A DNA stretch of 64,000 nt, from assembly GCF_963977235.1 (NCBI RefSeq), contig NZ_CAXBOD010000006.1, forward strand, positions 59,523-123,522, written 5' to 3'. Below are positions 1-8,593 of the stretch, piece by piece. The notes under the pieces were generated by a model. It was not told the origin of the DNA. It ran no database searches and worked only from the letters and a program-made list of their open reading frames with translations. The translations under genes were made by a program, and so were the position numbers. The stretch's first letter is position 1. Each line of letters starts with the position of its first letter. This DNA comes from Albimonas sp963977235 (GTDB lineage Bacteria > Pseudomonadota > Alphaproteobacteria > Rhodobacterales > Rhodobacteraceae).

Positions 1-707
1 CAGCAGGCGCGCAGGCCCACCAGCTCGACCTGGGGGGCGACGCCGACCATGCCGCGGGCGTTGCCGGCCTCGGCCCCGATCAGCGAGGCGACGGCGGTGC
101 CGTGGGCCTCGGCCGCGACGCCGGGGACGGCCCTCACGAAATCGCGGGCCTCGGCCAGCCGGGCCGAAAGGTCGGAGTGGCTGGCGTCGATGGCCGAGTC
201 CACCACCCCCACCCGCACGCCCGCCCCGGTCGAGCCCTGGTGCGCGCGCGCCGCGTTGAGCTGGGCAAGCGCGGTCTGGGCGGGAAACAGCGGATCGGCG
301 TAGGTCAGCGCCAGCACCTGGAAGGACTGCATGCGCTGCACGGTGCGGATCTGCGCGTCGGCGCGCATCCGGTCGATCAGGTCCTCGAGGTCGGGAACCC
401 CGCTCGCATCGATCACCAGGCAGTGGACCGAGATGGAATTCAGCGGCCATTCGGCGGCCAGACGCACGCCGTAGCGCCGCTCGATCTGCGCCGCGACGGC
501 GGCGAGCGCGACGGGATCGCCCTGCGCCACCGTCAGGATCAGGTGGTCGCGCCGGTCGAGACTGTCGGCGTCGGCCAGCCGCCAGGTCGGCGCGCCGGCG
601 CCGGGCGCGGCCTCCTGCGCCTGGGGGGCGCAGGCCGCGCCCAGCAGCAGCGCCCCGACCAGTCCCAGCGCCCGCACTGCAAGGACCGAGGGGCCCCGCG
701 CGCTCAT
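1..707 (-). CDS. Subtilisin-like serine peptidase (S8), lipoprotein-like, partial
   Basis: Reads leftward off the window edge, so only the N-terminal 235 residues are present. The start at 707 opens with a hydrophobic leader ending GAAC (Cys26), which could be a lipobox although position -3 (Gly) is not ideal. Residues about 50-125 look like an inhibitor-I9-type propeptide (HLILTVAQGD ... SFQVLALTYADPLF). The peptidase core then begins with the Asp motif GVRVGVVDSAIDASHSDL (catalytic Asp170) and the His motif AHGTAVASLIG (His202); the Ser motif would lie beyond the edge. The normal DSG/DTG is DSA here. It is the third gene of a unit: ECF sigma factor, anti-sigma factor, peptidase. Inference: an exported or periplasmic protease belonging to the sigma regulon, possibly acting on the anti-sigma factor or on stress substrates. 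Confidence 0.85.
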   Translation of the reverse strand, partial: MSARGPSVLAVRALGLVGALLLGAACAPQAQEAAPGAGAPTWRLADADSLDRRDHLILTVAQGDPVALAAVAAQIERRYGVRLAAEWPLNSISVHCLVIDASGVPDLEDLIDRMRADAQIRTVQRMQSFQVLALTYADPLFPAQTALAQLNAARAHQGSTGAGVRVGVVDSAIDASHSDLSARLAEARDFVRAVPGVAAEAHGTAVASLIGAEAGNARGMVGVAPQVELVGLRAC

Positions 708-759
708 GACCCGAGCCCCCGCGCGGGGGGGCGCGGGCGGGGCCTCCGCGCAGGGGCGC

Positions 760-1449
760 TCATGGCTGCGTCTCGGGCGCCGCGAACAGGATCTGCGGGG
801 CGGCCATCAGCGCCTGCGCGGCCGCCGAAAGGTCGGCGCCCTCGGGGGCCGCGGCGCGAAACACGCCGCCCTCGGAGGGTCCGCCCAGCAGGGTCAGGCC
901 CTCGGCGGCCAGCAGACGCTCGAGCTCGGGGGGGGCCAGGTCGGGGGCGGTCTGGAAGCGGATCGCGAGACCGGCCTCGGACCCGGTCGGGGAGGCGGGC
1001 GAGGTCAGGGTGCGATAGGCGTCGTCGGTCCCGGCCGTGGGCAGGGTCACCGCCACCGCCAGCGCCGCGGCGCAGGCCACGCCGGCAAGCGCGAGGCCCC
1101 TTCGCGAGGTCAGGCGCGAGAGGAGCTGCGCAAGGCGCCCCTGCGCGGGGCGCGCGGGGGCGCGGGCGCGCTCCTCGGACTCGATCCGGGCGCGCAGGGT
1201 TTCCCAGCTGCGCTCGCGGGCCTCGGTCATCTGCGCGTCGTCGAGCATGCAGACCCGGGCCGCGACGCCAAGCTGGCGATCGACCTCGGCCGCGCACGCC
1301 TCGCAGACCTCCAGGTGGCGCCGGACCCTTTCGGCCTCGGGCGCGGCAAGGGTTCCGTTCACGTGCCAGGGGATCAGCGCCCAGACTTCGTCGTGACGCG
1401 CCTGCGGTGTGCTTTCCGCTGTCTCAGCCAAGGGCCATCTCCATCGCAT
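760..1449 (-). CDS. Zinc-finger (ZAS-type) membrane anti-sigma factor
   Basis: About 229 residues. The N-terminal domain carries the ZAS signature as RRHLEVCEACAAEVDRQL (His-x3-Cys-x2-Cys), the zinc motif by which ChrR/RsrA-type proteins hold ECF sigma factors. One membrane segment follows near residues 120-140 (RRGLALAGVACAAALAVAV), and a C-terminal domain of about 85 residues would be periplasmic. The start at 1449 overlaps the last 26 bases of the sigma gene, which implies translational coupling; a TTG six codons downstream is an alternative start. The topology (cytoplasmic zinc finger, one TM, periplasmic sensor) suggests envelope sensing, with release by proteolysis or redox change. The C-terminal domain is not one I recognise. 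Confidence 0.85.
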   Translation of the reverse strand: MRWRWPLAETAESTPQARHDEVWALIPWHVNGTLAAPEAERVRRHLEVCEACAAEVDRQLGVAARVCMLDDAQMTEARERSWETLRARIESEERARAPARPAQGRLAQLLSRLTSRRGLALAGVACAAALAVAVTLPTAGTDDAYRTLTSPASPTGSEAGLAIRFQTAPDLAPPELERLLAAEGLTLLGGPSEGGVFRAAAPEGADLSAAAQALMAAPQILFAAPETQP

Positions 1450-1981
1450 CGCCGTCGTCGTCCGCCAGCATCTGCCGCAGGCGACGCCGCGCCGTCATCA
1501 TGCGCGTCTTCACGGTGCCGACCGGACACTCGAGGATCTCGGCGATCTCGGTATACAGGCACCCGTTGAAATATGTCAGTTCCACCACGGCGCGAAGCTC
1601 GGGCTTGAGCTGCCCCATCGCGCCGGCGAGGTCGGTCCTCAGGATCACCGCGGCGGCCTCGTCGGCGCCGCCGCCGATCAGCTCCTCGTCCAGCTCCACG
1701 TCGTTCCTGCGACGGCCGAGCTTCTGGCGCGCCTTCAGCGACATCCGGTAGGCGATGCCGAAGATCCAGGTCGAGACCTTGGAGCGGCCCTCGAACCGGT
1801 CGGCGGTGCGCCACACGGTCATCAGCGCGTCGTTGGCGATCTCCTCGGCCGCGTCCTGGCTGTCGGCGATCCGGGCGGCGAAGCGCATCACCCGCGGGAA
1901 GTAGCGCCGGTGAAAGATCTCGAACGCCGCCATGTCTCCGCCGGCGATGGCCGCCAGGAGCGCCTCGTCGGTCTGCTGCAT
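1424..1981 (-). CDS. ECF-type RNA polymerase sigma factor
   Basis: 185 residues, typical ECF length. Region 2 is seen in FEIFHRRYFPRVMRFAARI and the -10-reading helix in RSKVSTWIFGIAYRMSLKARQ. Region 4 is LKPELRAVVELTYFNGCLYTEIAEIL, with the HTH ending CPVGTVKTRMMTARRRL. The start at 1981 is preferred because GGAGG lies five bases upstream; an in-frame ATG at 2023 has a poorer ribosome site. The anti-sigma gene overlaps its end and a subtilase follows. It probably transcribes its own operon, but I could not identify a convincing autoregulated -35/-10 pair upstream. Confidence 0.92.
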   Translation of the reverse strand: MQQTDEALLAAIAGGDMAAFEIFHRRYFPRVMRFAARIADSQDAAEEIANDALMTVWRTADRFEGRSKVSTWIFGIAYRMSLKARQKLGRRRNDVELDEELIGGGADEAAAVILRTDLAGAMGQLKPELRAVVELTYFNGCLYTEIAEILECPVGTVKTRMMTARRRLRQMLADDDGDAMEMALG

Positions 1982-2668
1982 CCCGCCTCCGGACGGGGTT
2001 CGAACAGGTTTCAATCCACGCATTCCACCACTCGCACTTGCACCACCCTGGATAGGTGCCGCGGGATCGGAAGAAGGTTCGGTTCGGCGCGGGCGGATCT
2101 TGTCGGACGTGGGGGACATGGGGACGGCCTCGCTGTCGGAACGGCGGCGGACGGCCCGGGGCGGCCATCGGCGAAGTCGGGCGCGGGCCGTTGGGTCGGC
2201 CGTGGCGGCGTGGGGCGCTGCGCGGAGGACCGACGGACCCGGAGCCTCCGGGCGGGCTCGGCGCCTCGACCCCGGGGGGGCGGCGCCTGGCCGTCGTCGC
2301 CCGCCCCGATCGGCCGAGCCGTCGGGGAGGTCGCTCATCCGCGCCGGAGTGCAGATCCGGCCCGACGTCAGGACTAGACCCTCACCGTGGCGCCGAGCGT
2401 TGTAGCCAGCGTTGTAGGCAGGGTGGTTTCTTTGCGTGCGAACGATTTCCTGCCGCGCGCAGAGGGGCGGTCGCGCACGGGATTCGTTCATGCCGGCGGC
2501 GCCCCGGGCGGGCGTGCGGGCGGCGCCCCGGGCGGGACGGGCCGACAGACGAGGCGGCGCGGCGCGGCGAACCTTCCGCGGGGCGGCGGGCACACATGCT
2601 CGACATTGCGCCGCCTCGCTGACCCGAGCGGCGGCGCGCCCACCCCCCTCCTGCGACGGGAGATCGAG
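1982..2668. other. Intergenic stretch between sigma operon and M15 gene pair
   Basis: No supportable gene in 687 bases. It should hold the divergent promoters of the sigma operon (leftward) and the 71-aa/M15 pair (rightward). Visible structure: a tandem 12-bp repeat with core AGCGTTGTAG at 2396-2405 and 2408-2417, and a 24-bp-period duplication of CGGCGCCCCGGGCGGG at 2497-2512 and 2521-2536. The long open frames through it are typical high-GC artefacts. Confidence 0.5.
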
Positions 2669-2884
2669 ATGCTCCACCAGTCTCTCGCGATGGTCGACGT
2701 GATGCTGGCGCTGTGGCGCTGCGGCGGGGCGGCGACGCTGGCGCCGCTGCTGGCGGCGATGCTCCGGCCCCGGCGGGAGGCGCCCCCGGCCGACGCCCGC
2801 GCCCGCCCCGCCCCCGCCAGTCCCGCCTTCGCCAGTCCCGCGCCCGGCTGTCCCGCCCCCGCCAGCGCGGGAGAGGCGACATGA
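2669..2884 (+). CDS. Small putative membrane protein coupled to M15 peptidase
   Basis: 71 residues, unrecognised family. The start at 2669 has GGGAG six bases upstream. A hydrophobic stretch at about residues 9-31 (VDVMLALWRCGGAATLAPLL) could be one membrane segment or an amphipathic helix. The rest is an Ala/Pro-rich tail with imperfect repeats (PAPASPAFASPAP). Its stop overlaps the M15 start by ATGA, the main reason for believing it is translated. The tail composition is what random GC-rich DNA would also give, so the call is moderate. Confidence 0.45.
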   Translation: MLHQSLAMVDVMLALWRCGGAATLAPLLAAMLRPRREAPPADARARPAPASPAFASPAPGCPAPASAGEAT

Positions 2885-3702
2885 AGCTGCTGCCCGGCGC
2901 GCTGATCGCGCTGTCGATCGCCACGGCCCCGGTGGTCTGGAGCCTGGCGCAGACCCGCTGGCCGGCGCCCGCGCCGGGGTTGTCGCCGGCCGCGGAGACC
3001 CGCCTCTCGGCGCTCGAGGTCGAGGCGCAGGGGCTGCGCCAGGCGCTGGAGCGGCTGCGCGGCGAGGTCGCGCGGCTGGACGCCGGCCGGGCGGCCGCCC
3101 CCGAGCCGCGCCGGGAGCTTGCCGAGGGCAACGACGCGGCCTCGGACTCGCTGATGGACGCGTTCGCGCAGGTGGTGCTGATCGCCGACCGCCGGGCGGC
3201 CAACGCGGGGCTGACGGTCGCCACGCCAGGCTTCCTCGAGGAGGTCATCGGCCTGCCCCGCCAGGACCTGACCGACGACTGCCAGGCCGCCACCAATCCG
3301 CGCCTGAAGGACCTGCTCGAGACTGCGGACGTGGGCCCGATCAAGGCCCGCCTGCTGCGCCCGGCGCTGGTTTCGCTGCGCCAGGTCTTCGCCAACGTCC
3401 AGGTGTTCGAGCCGGAGCTCTACCGACGCATCGCCTCGGCCGGATCGCTGTGCGTACGGCGGATCCGGGGGTCGCAGGACAGCGCCTCGGCCCACGCCTA
3501 CGGGCTGGCGGTGGATCTCAACATCGACGGGGTCCTCGACGAGCTGGCCGACGGGCGCACCCAGCTGGGGCTGATCCTGCTGGCGGACTTCTTCCGCAAG
3601 GAGGGCTGGATCTGGGGCGCGGGCTTCGGGCGCGAGGACTCGATGCACTTCGAGGTCAGCCGCGAGAAGCTGGAGCAGTGGCGGCGCCTCGACCTGATCT
3701 GA
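2881..3702 (+). CDS. M15-family peptidase (VanY/CwlK-like), exported
   Basis: 273 residues. An N-terminal hydrophobic segment (MKLLPGALIALSIATAPVVW) serves as signal or anchor, then a short coiled-coil-like region rich in Leu, Glu and Arg (about residues 40-80). The C-terminal catalytic domain has the M15 zinc motifs: SAHAYGLAVDLNID (His205 and Asp212) and GWIWGAGFGREDSMHFE (His256 in MHFE). Family members are D,D-carboxypeptidases or L-alanyl-D-glutamate endopeptidases acting on cell-wall peptides. Inference: periplasmic muropeptide trimming. The start overlaps the stop of the preceding 71-aa gene, so the two are probably co-translated. Confidence 0.85.
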   Translation: MKLLPGALIALSIATAPVVWSLAQTRWPAPAPGLSPAAETRLSALEVEAQGLRQALERLRGEVARLDAGRAAAPEPRRELAEGNDAASDSLMDAFAQVVLIADRRAANAGLTVATPGFLEEVIGLPRQDLTDDCQAATNPRLKDLLETADVGPIKARLLRPALVSLRQVFANVQVFEPELYRRIASAGSLCVRRIRGSQDSASAHAYGLAVDLNIDGVLDELADGRTQLGLILLADFFRKEGWIWGAGFGREDSMHFEVSREKLEQWRRLDLI

Positions 3703-3703
3703 T

Positions 3704-3895
3704 CCCCCCGATTCCGGCAGCGCCGCCCCCGGCGCCGACAAGATCGAGGGTTGCGAGAGCGAGGACATCCTCGAAGGCCAGAAGGGCGGCGTCATCGTGG
3801 TCGGCGGCGAGGGCGGCGACGTGCCGATCGGCGGGACCGGCGACGACGAGATGACCGGCGCCGCCCGCGCGGCCACCCTCGGGCCGGACGACATT
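3704..3895 (+). pseudogene. RTX-like calcium-binding repeat remnant
   Basis: Downstream of the M15 stop, one frame reads ...GADKIEGCESEDILEG... and then GGEGGDVPIGGTGDDEMTG, close to the RTX nonapeptide pattern GGxGxDxxxGGxGxD. No start codon, ribosome site or signal precedes it, and it dissolves into Arg-rich nonsense after about 64 codons. It looks like the decayed tail of a haemolysin-type repeat protein, or a chance match in GC-rich DNA. The Asp/Gly periodicity favours the former. Confidence 0.35.
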
Positions 3896-3997
3896 CGTTT
3901 GCGAGCGCGGCCCTGCCGGAGAGGGGCCTCTCGGACCCCTGCTCCGCTCCGGCTCCGTCCGCGGTTTCGCGGGCGGGGCCGGCTGGCGTTCAGCGGG

Positions 3998-4723
3998 TCA
4001 GCGCCCGGTCTTGGCGCGCCAGGCGGCGTAGGCCTCGAGCGGGGCGTCCGACGTGGGGGGGTAGAGGCCGATGATCTGCGCCCCGCCCAGCACCTGCTCG
4101 AGCACGAAGTCCTCGTAGCTCTCCATGCCCAGGCACTCGTCGGCCAGGTCTTCGGCGAGGTGGGCGGGGACCACGATCACCCCGTCCTTGTCGCCCACCA
4201 TCACGTCGCCCGGGAACACCGGGGCGTCCCCGCAGGAGATGGGGACGTTGATGTCCAGCGCCTCGTGCAGGGTCAGGTTGGTGGGGGCCGAGGGGCGGGC
4301 GTGGTAGGCGGGCATGTCCAGCTTGCCGATGCCCTCGGCGTCGCGGAAGCCGCCGTCGGTGACCACGCCGGCCGCGCCCCGGATCGCCAGGCGGGTGATC
4401 AGGATCGAGCCGCCCGAGGCCGCGCGCGCGTCCTTGCGGCTGTCCATCACCAGGACGTGGCCCGGGGGGCAGGTCTCCATCGCCACGCGCTGGGGGTGGT
4501 CATGGTTCTTGAACACCGTGATGGCGTTGCGATCCTCGCGCGCGGGGATGTAGCGCAGGGTGAAGGCCTGGCCGACCATCACCTCGTCCTTCGGGGCCAC
4601 GGGCAGCACACCCTGGATGAACTGGCCGCGCAGGCCCCGCTTGAACAGGGCGGTCGCGAGCGAGGCGGTGGAGACGCGCTTGAGCTTGGCGCGGGTCTCG
4701 TCGGAGAGCACGTAGTCGGTCAT
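3998..4723 (-). CDS. RraA-family protein (putative oxo-acid aldolase/decarboxylase)
   Basis: 241 residues. Recognised from GVVTDGGFRDAEGIGKLDMP (the G-x-R-D metal/substrate motif of the RraA fold) and the C-terminal GDVMVGDKDGVIVVP. Members of this family that sit in sugar-acid operons act as 4-hydroxy-4-methyl-2-oxoglutarate/oxaloacetate lyases or as uncharacterised oxo-acid enzymes; despite the name they need not regulate RNase E. It is the last gene of the TRAP/dehydratase operon, nine bases after the dehydratase start region ends. Inference: it cleaves or isomerises the 2-keto-3-deoxy acid made by the dehydratase next door. Family call firm, substrate unknown. Confidence 0.85.
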   Translation of the reverse strand: MTDYVLSDETRAKLKRVSTASLATALFKRGLRGQFIQGVLPVAPKDEVMVGQAFTLRYIPAREDRNAITVFKNHDHPQRVAMETCPPGHVLVMDSRKDARAASGGSILITRLAIRGAAGVVTDGGFRDAEGIGKLDMPAYHARPSAPTNLTLHEALDINVPISCGDAPVFPGDVMVGDKDGVIVVPAHLAEDLADECLGMESYEDFVLEQVLGGAQIIGLYPPTSDAPLEAYAAWRAKTGR

Positions 4724-4732
4724 GTCGGCCTC

Positions 4733-6466
<1,734 letters not shown>

Positions 6467-6469
6467 CGG

Positions 6470-6628
6470 TCAGCCCCTGAAAGCGAAGATCAGCCAGCAC
6501 ACGAAGGCGGTGAGGATCAGGCCGGCGAGCTCCGGCCAATATCCGAAATCGGGGGGGTCGTGGCGCTCCTCGGCCTCGAACCGGGCGGCCGAGAGGTCCT
6601 CGTCCTGGCGGGTGAGATCGTCGGTCAT
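6470..6628 (-). CDS. Small single-pass membrane protein in TRAP operon
   Basis: 52 residues: an acidic, charged N-terminus (MTDDLTRQDEDLSAARFEAE) followed by PPDFGYWPELAGL and one clear membrane helix, LAGLILTAFVCWLIFAFRG, ending at the stop. It lies seven bases after dctM and three bases before the dehydratase start, so it fits neatly as a sixth operon gene. Codon positions keep the strong third-position GC of its neighbours. No family recognised. It may be an accessory subunit of the TRAP carrier or may anchor an enzyme to the membrane. Confidence 0.7.
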   Translation of the reverse strand: MTDDLTRQDEDLSAARFEAEERHDPPDFGYWPELAGLILTAFVCWLIFAFRG

Positions 6629-6635
6629 GGGTCCC

Positions 6636-7952
6636 TCACTCGAACGTCGACGGCAGCCACAGGGCGATGTCGGGGATGAACAGGACCAGGAACAGACCCA
6701 CCGCCTGCAGCCCGATGAAGGGCAGCACCGCGCGGAAGATGGTCTGCAGCTGGATCTCGGGCGGGGCCACGGACTTGAGGAAGAAGCAGGCCGGGCCGAA
6801 GGGCGGCGAGAGGTAGTAGATCTGGATGTTCATCGCAAACAGCACTCCGAACCAGACCGGATCGTAGCCGAGCGCGATCACCACCGGGGCGAAGATCGGC
6901 ACGGTGATGAAGATGATCGCGATCCACTCGAGGAACGTGCCCAGCAGCATCACGATCAGCATCATCACCACCACCACCATCACCGGCGGCAGGTCGAGCC
7001 CCGCCAGGATCCCGCGCAGGAACTCGCCCCCGCCGATGCGGTTGTAGATCCCGATCAGCGAGACCGCGCCCAGCACCAGCCAGATGATCGAGCCCACCGT
7101 CAGCACCGTCTGGCGCATCGCGTCGCGGGCCATGCGCAGGCGCAGCTCGCCCCGCGCCGCGGCCACCGCAAGCGCGCCCACCGCGCCGATGGCCGCGGCC
7201 TCGGTCACGGTGGCCACGCCCGAATAGATCACGCCGAGCACGGTCGCGATCAGCGCGCTGGGCAGGATCACGCCCTTGAGGTGGCGCATCCGGCGCCAGA
7301 ACGGGAGGGCGGTTTCCGGGATGTCGTAGATCGGCGCGAGGGCGGGGTTCAGCCGCACCCGGATCAGGATGTAGGCGATATAGAGCGAGGCCAGCAGCAG
7401 CCCCGGCACGGCCGAGGCCATGAACAGCTTGGTGATCGAGACCTGGGCCGCCAGCCCGTAGACGATCAGCACCACCGAGGGCGGGATCAGCGTTGCCAGC
7501 GCCCCGGCCGCGCAGATGATCCCGATGGACAGCCGCTGGTCGTAGCCCAGCCGCAGCATCTGGGGCAGCGCGATCAGGCCCAGCATCACGATCTCGCCGC
7601 CCATGATCCCCGACATCGCGGCCAGCACCACGGCCACGATGCAGGTCTGCACCCCGACCGAGCCGCGGAACCGCCCGCCGGCGATGGCCATCGAGTTGAA
7701 CAGCGACTGCGCGATGCCGGATCGCTCCAGCACGTTGGCCATGAACACGAAGAACGGGACGGCGATCAGCTCGTACTTGTGCAGCACTTCCGAGACGTTG
7801 GCCGCGACGATGAAGAAGCCGCCCCTGGTCCCGAACCACAGGATCGCGGTGGCGAGCGACACGGCCAGCGTGGTGATCCCCAGCGGCACGCCCAGCGCCA
7901 TCAGCGCCAGCAGCGCCGCCACGATCATCAGCGTGACGAGTTCAATGCCCAT
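6636..7952 (-). CDS. dctM: TRAP transporter large permease (DctM)
   Basis: 438 residues and strongly hydrophobic, with about 12 membrane segments. Family motifs: the GIMGGEIVMLGLIALPQM region, LATLIPPSVVLIVYG, and TVTEAAAIGAVGA. It is the ion-coupled channel subunit of a tripartite ATP-independent periplasmic transporter. The start overlaps the dctQ end by 11 bases. A ribosome site decides nothing unusual here. The C-terminus ends IPDIALWLPSTFE. It works with the DctQ and DctP proteins encoded upstream; judged by the dehydratase downstream, the substrate is likely a sugar acid. Confidence 0.95.
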   Translation of the reverse strand: MGIELVTLMIVAALLALMALGVPLGITTLAVSLATAILWFGTRGGFFIVAANVSEVLHKYELIAVPFFVFMANVLERSGIAQSLFNSMAIAGGRFRGSVGVQTCIVAVVLAAMSGIMGGEIVMLGLIALPQMLRLGYDQRLSIGIICAAGALATLIPPSVVLIVYGLAAQVSITKLFMASAVPGLLLASLYIAYILIRVRLNPALAPIYDIPETALPFWRRMRHLKGVILPSALIATVLGVIYSGVATVTEAAAIGAVGALAVAAARGELRLRMARDAMRQTVLTVGSIIWLVLGAVSLIGIYNRIGGGEFLRGILAGLDLPPVMVVVVMMLIVMLLGTFLEWIAIIFITVPIFAPVVIALGYDPVWFGVLFAMNIQIYYLSPPFGPACFFLKSVAPPEIQLQTIFRAVLPFIGLQAVGLFLVLFIPDIALWLPSTFE

Positions 7953-8463
7953 CCGAGCGTCCCCCGTCCGAGTTCTGCGCCCAGCGGATCACGTTCGCGC
8001 TGAGCTGGATCAGGTAAAGGACGCAGCCCACCACCATCATCACCTTGAAATACGAGGGCTGGATCGAGTTCATCGCGGTGCCCGAATGCTCGGCCCGCGC
8101 CAGCGCCTTCATGGCGGGATGCCACAGCGCCACCGCGAGGAAGAACACCGCGCCGAGCGCCACGATCATCTGCATCAGGCGGAACATCCGCCACACCCGC
8201 TCGCCCACCAGCAGCTCGAGCATGGTGATCGAGATGTGGCGGCGGCGTTCGGTGACGTAGCCCACCGACAGGATCCAGGCGGTGGCGCACAACGTCATGG
8301 CAAGCTCGGTCGACCACAGGGTCGGGGCGTCGAAGCCGTAGCGCAGCGCCACCTCGGCGGCCGAGATGGCGATGCAGGCGAAAAGCAGCGTCGAACAGCT
8401 CAGGCCGATGAAGACGCTGAACCGGTCGACGGCCTGCGCGTATCGCGCGAGGAACGTTCGCAT
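7942..8463 (-). CDS. dctQ: TRAP transporter small permease (DctQ)
   Basis: 173 residues with four predicted membrane helices (IGLSCSTLLFACIAISAAEV; LAMTLCATAWILSVGYVT; LMQMIVALGAVFFLAVAL; VMMVVGCVLYLIQLSANV). The loop TERRRHISITMLELLV is typical of DctQ (the RRGxHI-type motif). It pairs with the DctM subunit, whose gene overlaps its 3' end by 11 bases. A 130-base gap with two hairpins separates it from dctP upstream. Confidence 0.92.
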   Translation of the reverse strand: MRTFLARYAQAVDRFSVFIGLSCSTLLFACIAISAAEVALRYGFDAPTLWSTELAMTLCATAWILSVGYVTERRRHISITMLELLVGERVWRMFRLMQMIVALGAVFFLAVALWHPAMKALARAEHSGTAMNSIQPSYFKVMMVVGCVLYLIQLSANVIRWAQNSDGGRSDGH

Positions 8464-8495
8464 GGGACGGGTCCGGGAGTTCGGGGACGAAAGGG

Positions 8496-8587
8496 GCGCG
8501 CCGGCCGCCTGGGCCGAAAGGGGGAGGAGACGGCGGCGGCCGGCGCGCGGTCGGTCAGGCGCCGGCGACCCGCGGGCCCCCGGCGCC
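8496..8587. promoter_or_regulatory. Two intercistronic hairpins between dctP and dctQ
   Basis: First hairpin: GCGCGCCGGCCGCC (8496-8509) pairs perfectly with 8535-8548, a 14-bp stem. Second: GGCGCCGG (8558-8565) pairs with CCGGCGCC (8580-8587). Neither is followed by a T-run. In binding-protein-first operons such structures commonly protect the upstream mRNA or attenuate read-through, giving more binding protein than permease; that role here is inference. Confidence 0.55.
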
Positions 8588-8593
8588 GGCCGA

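Noticed and set aside
1990..2012. GGTTCGAAC resembling a tRNA T-loop
   Set aside because: No acceptor stem, D-arm or anticodon arm can be built around it; it lies just upstream of the sigma factor start.
2396..2417. Tandem AGCGTTGTAG repeat as a CtrA or other cell-cycle site
   Set aside because: It lacks the TTAA-N7-TTAA pattern and no regulator consensus is matched.
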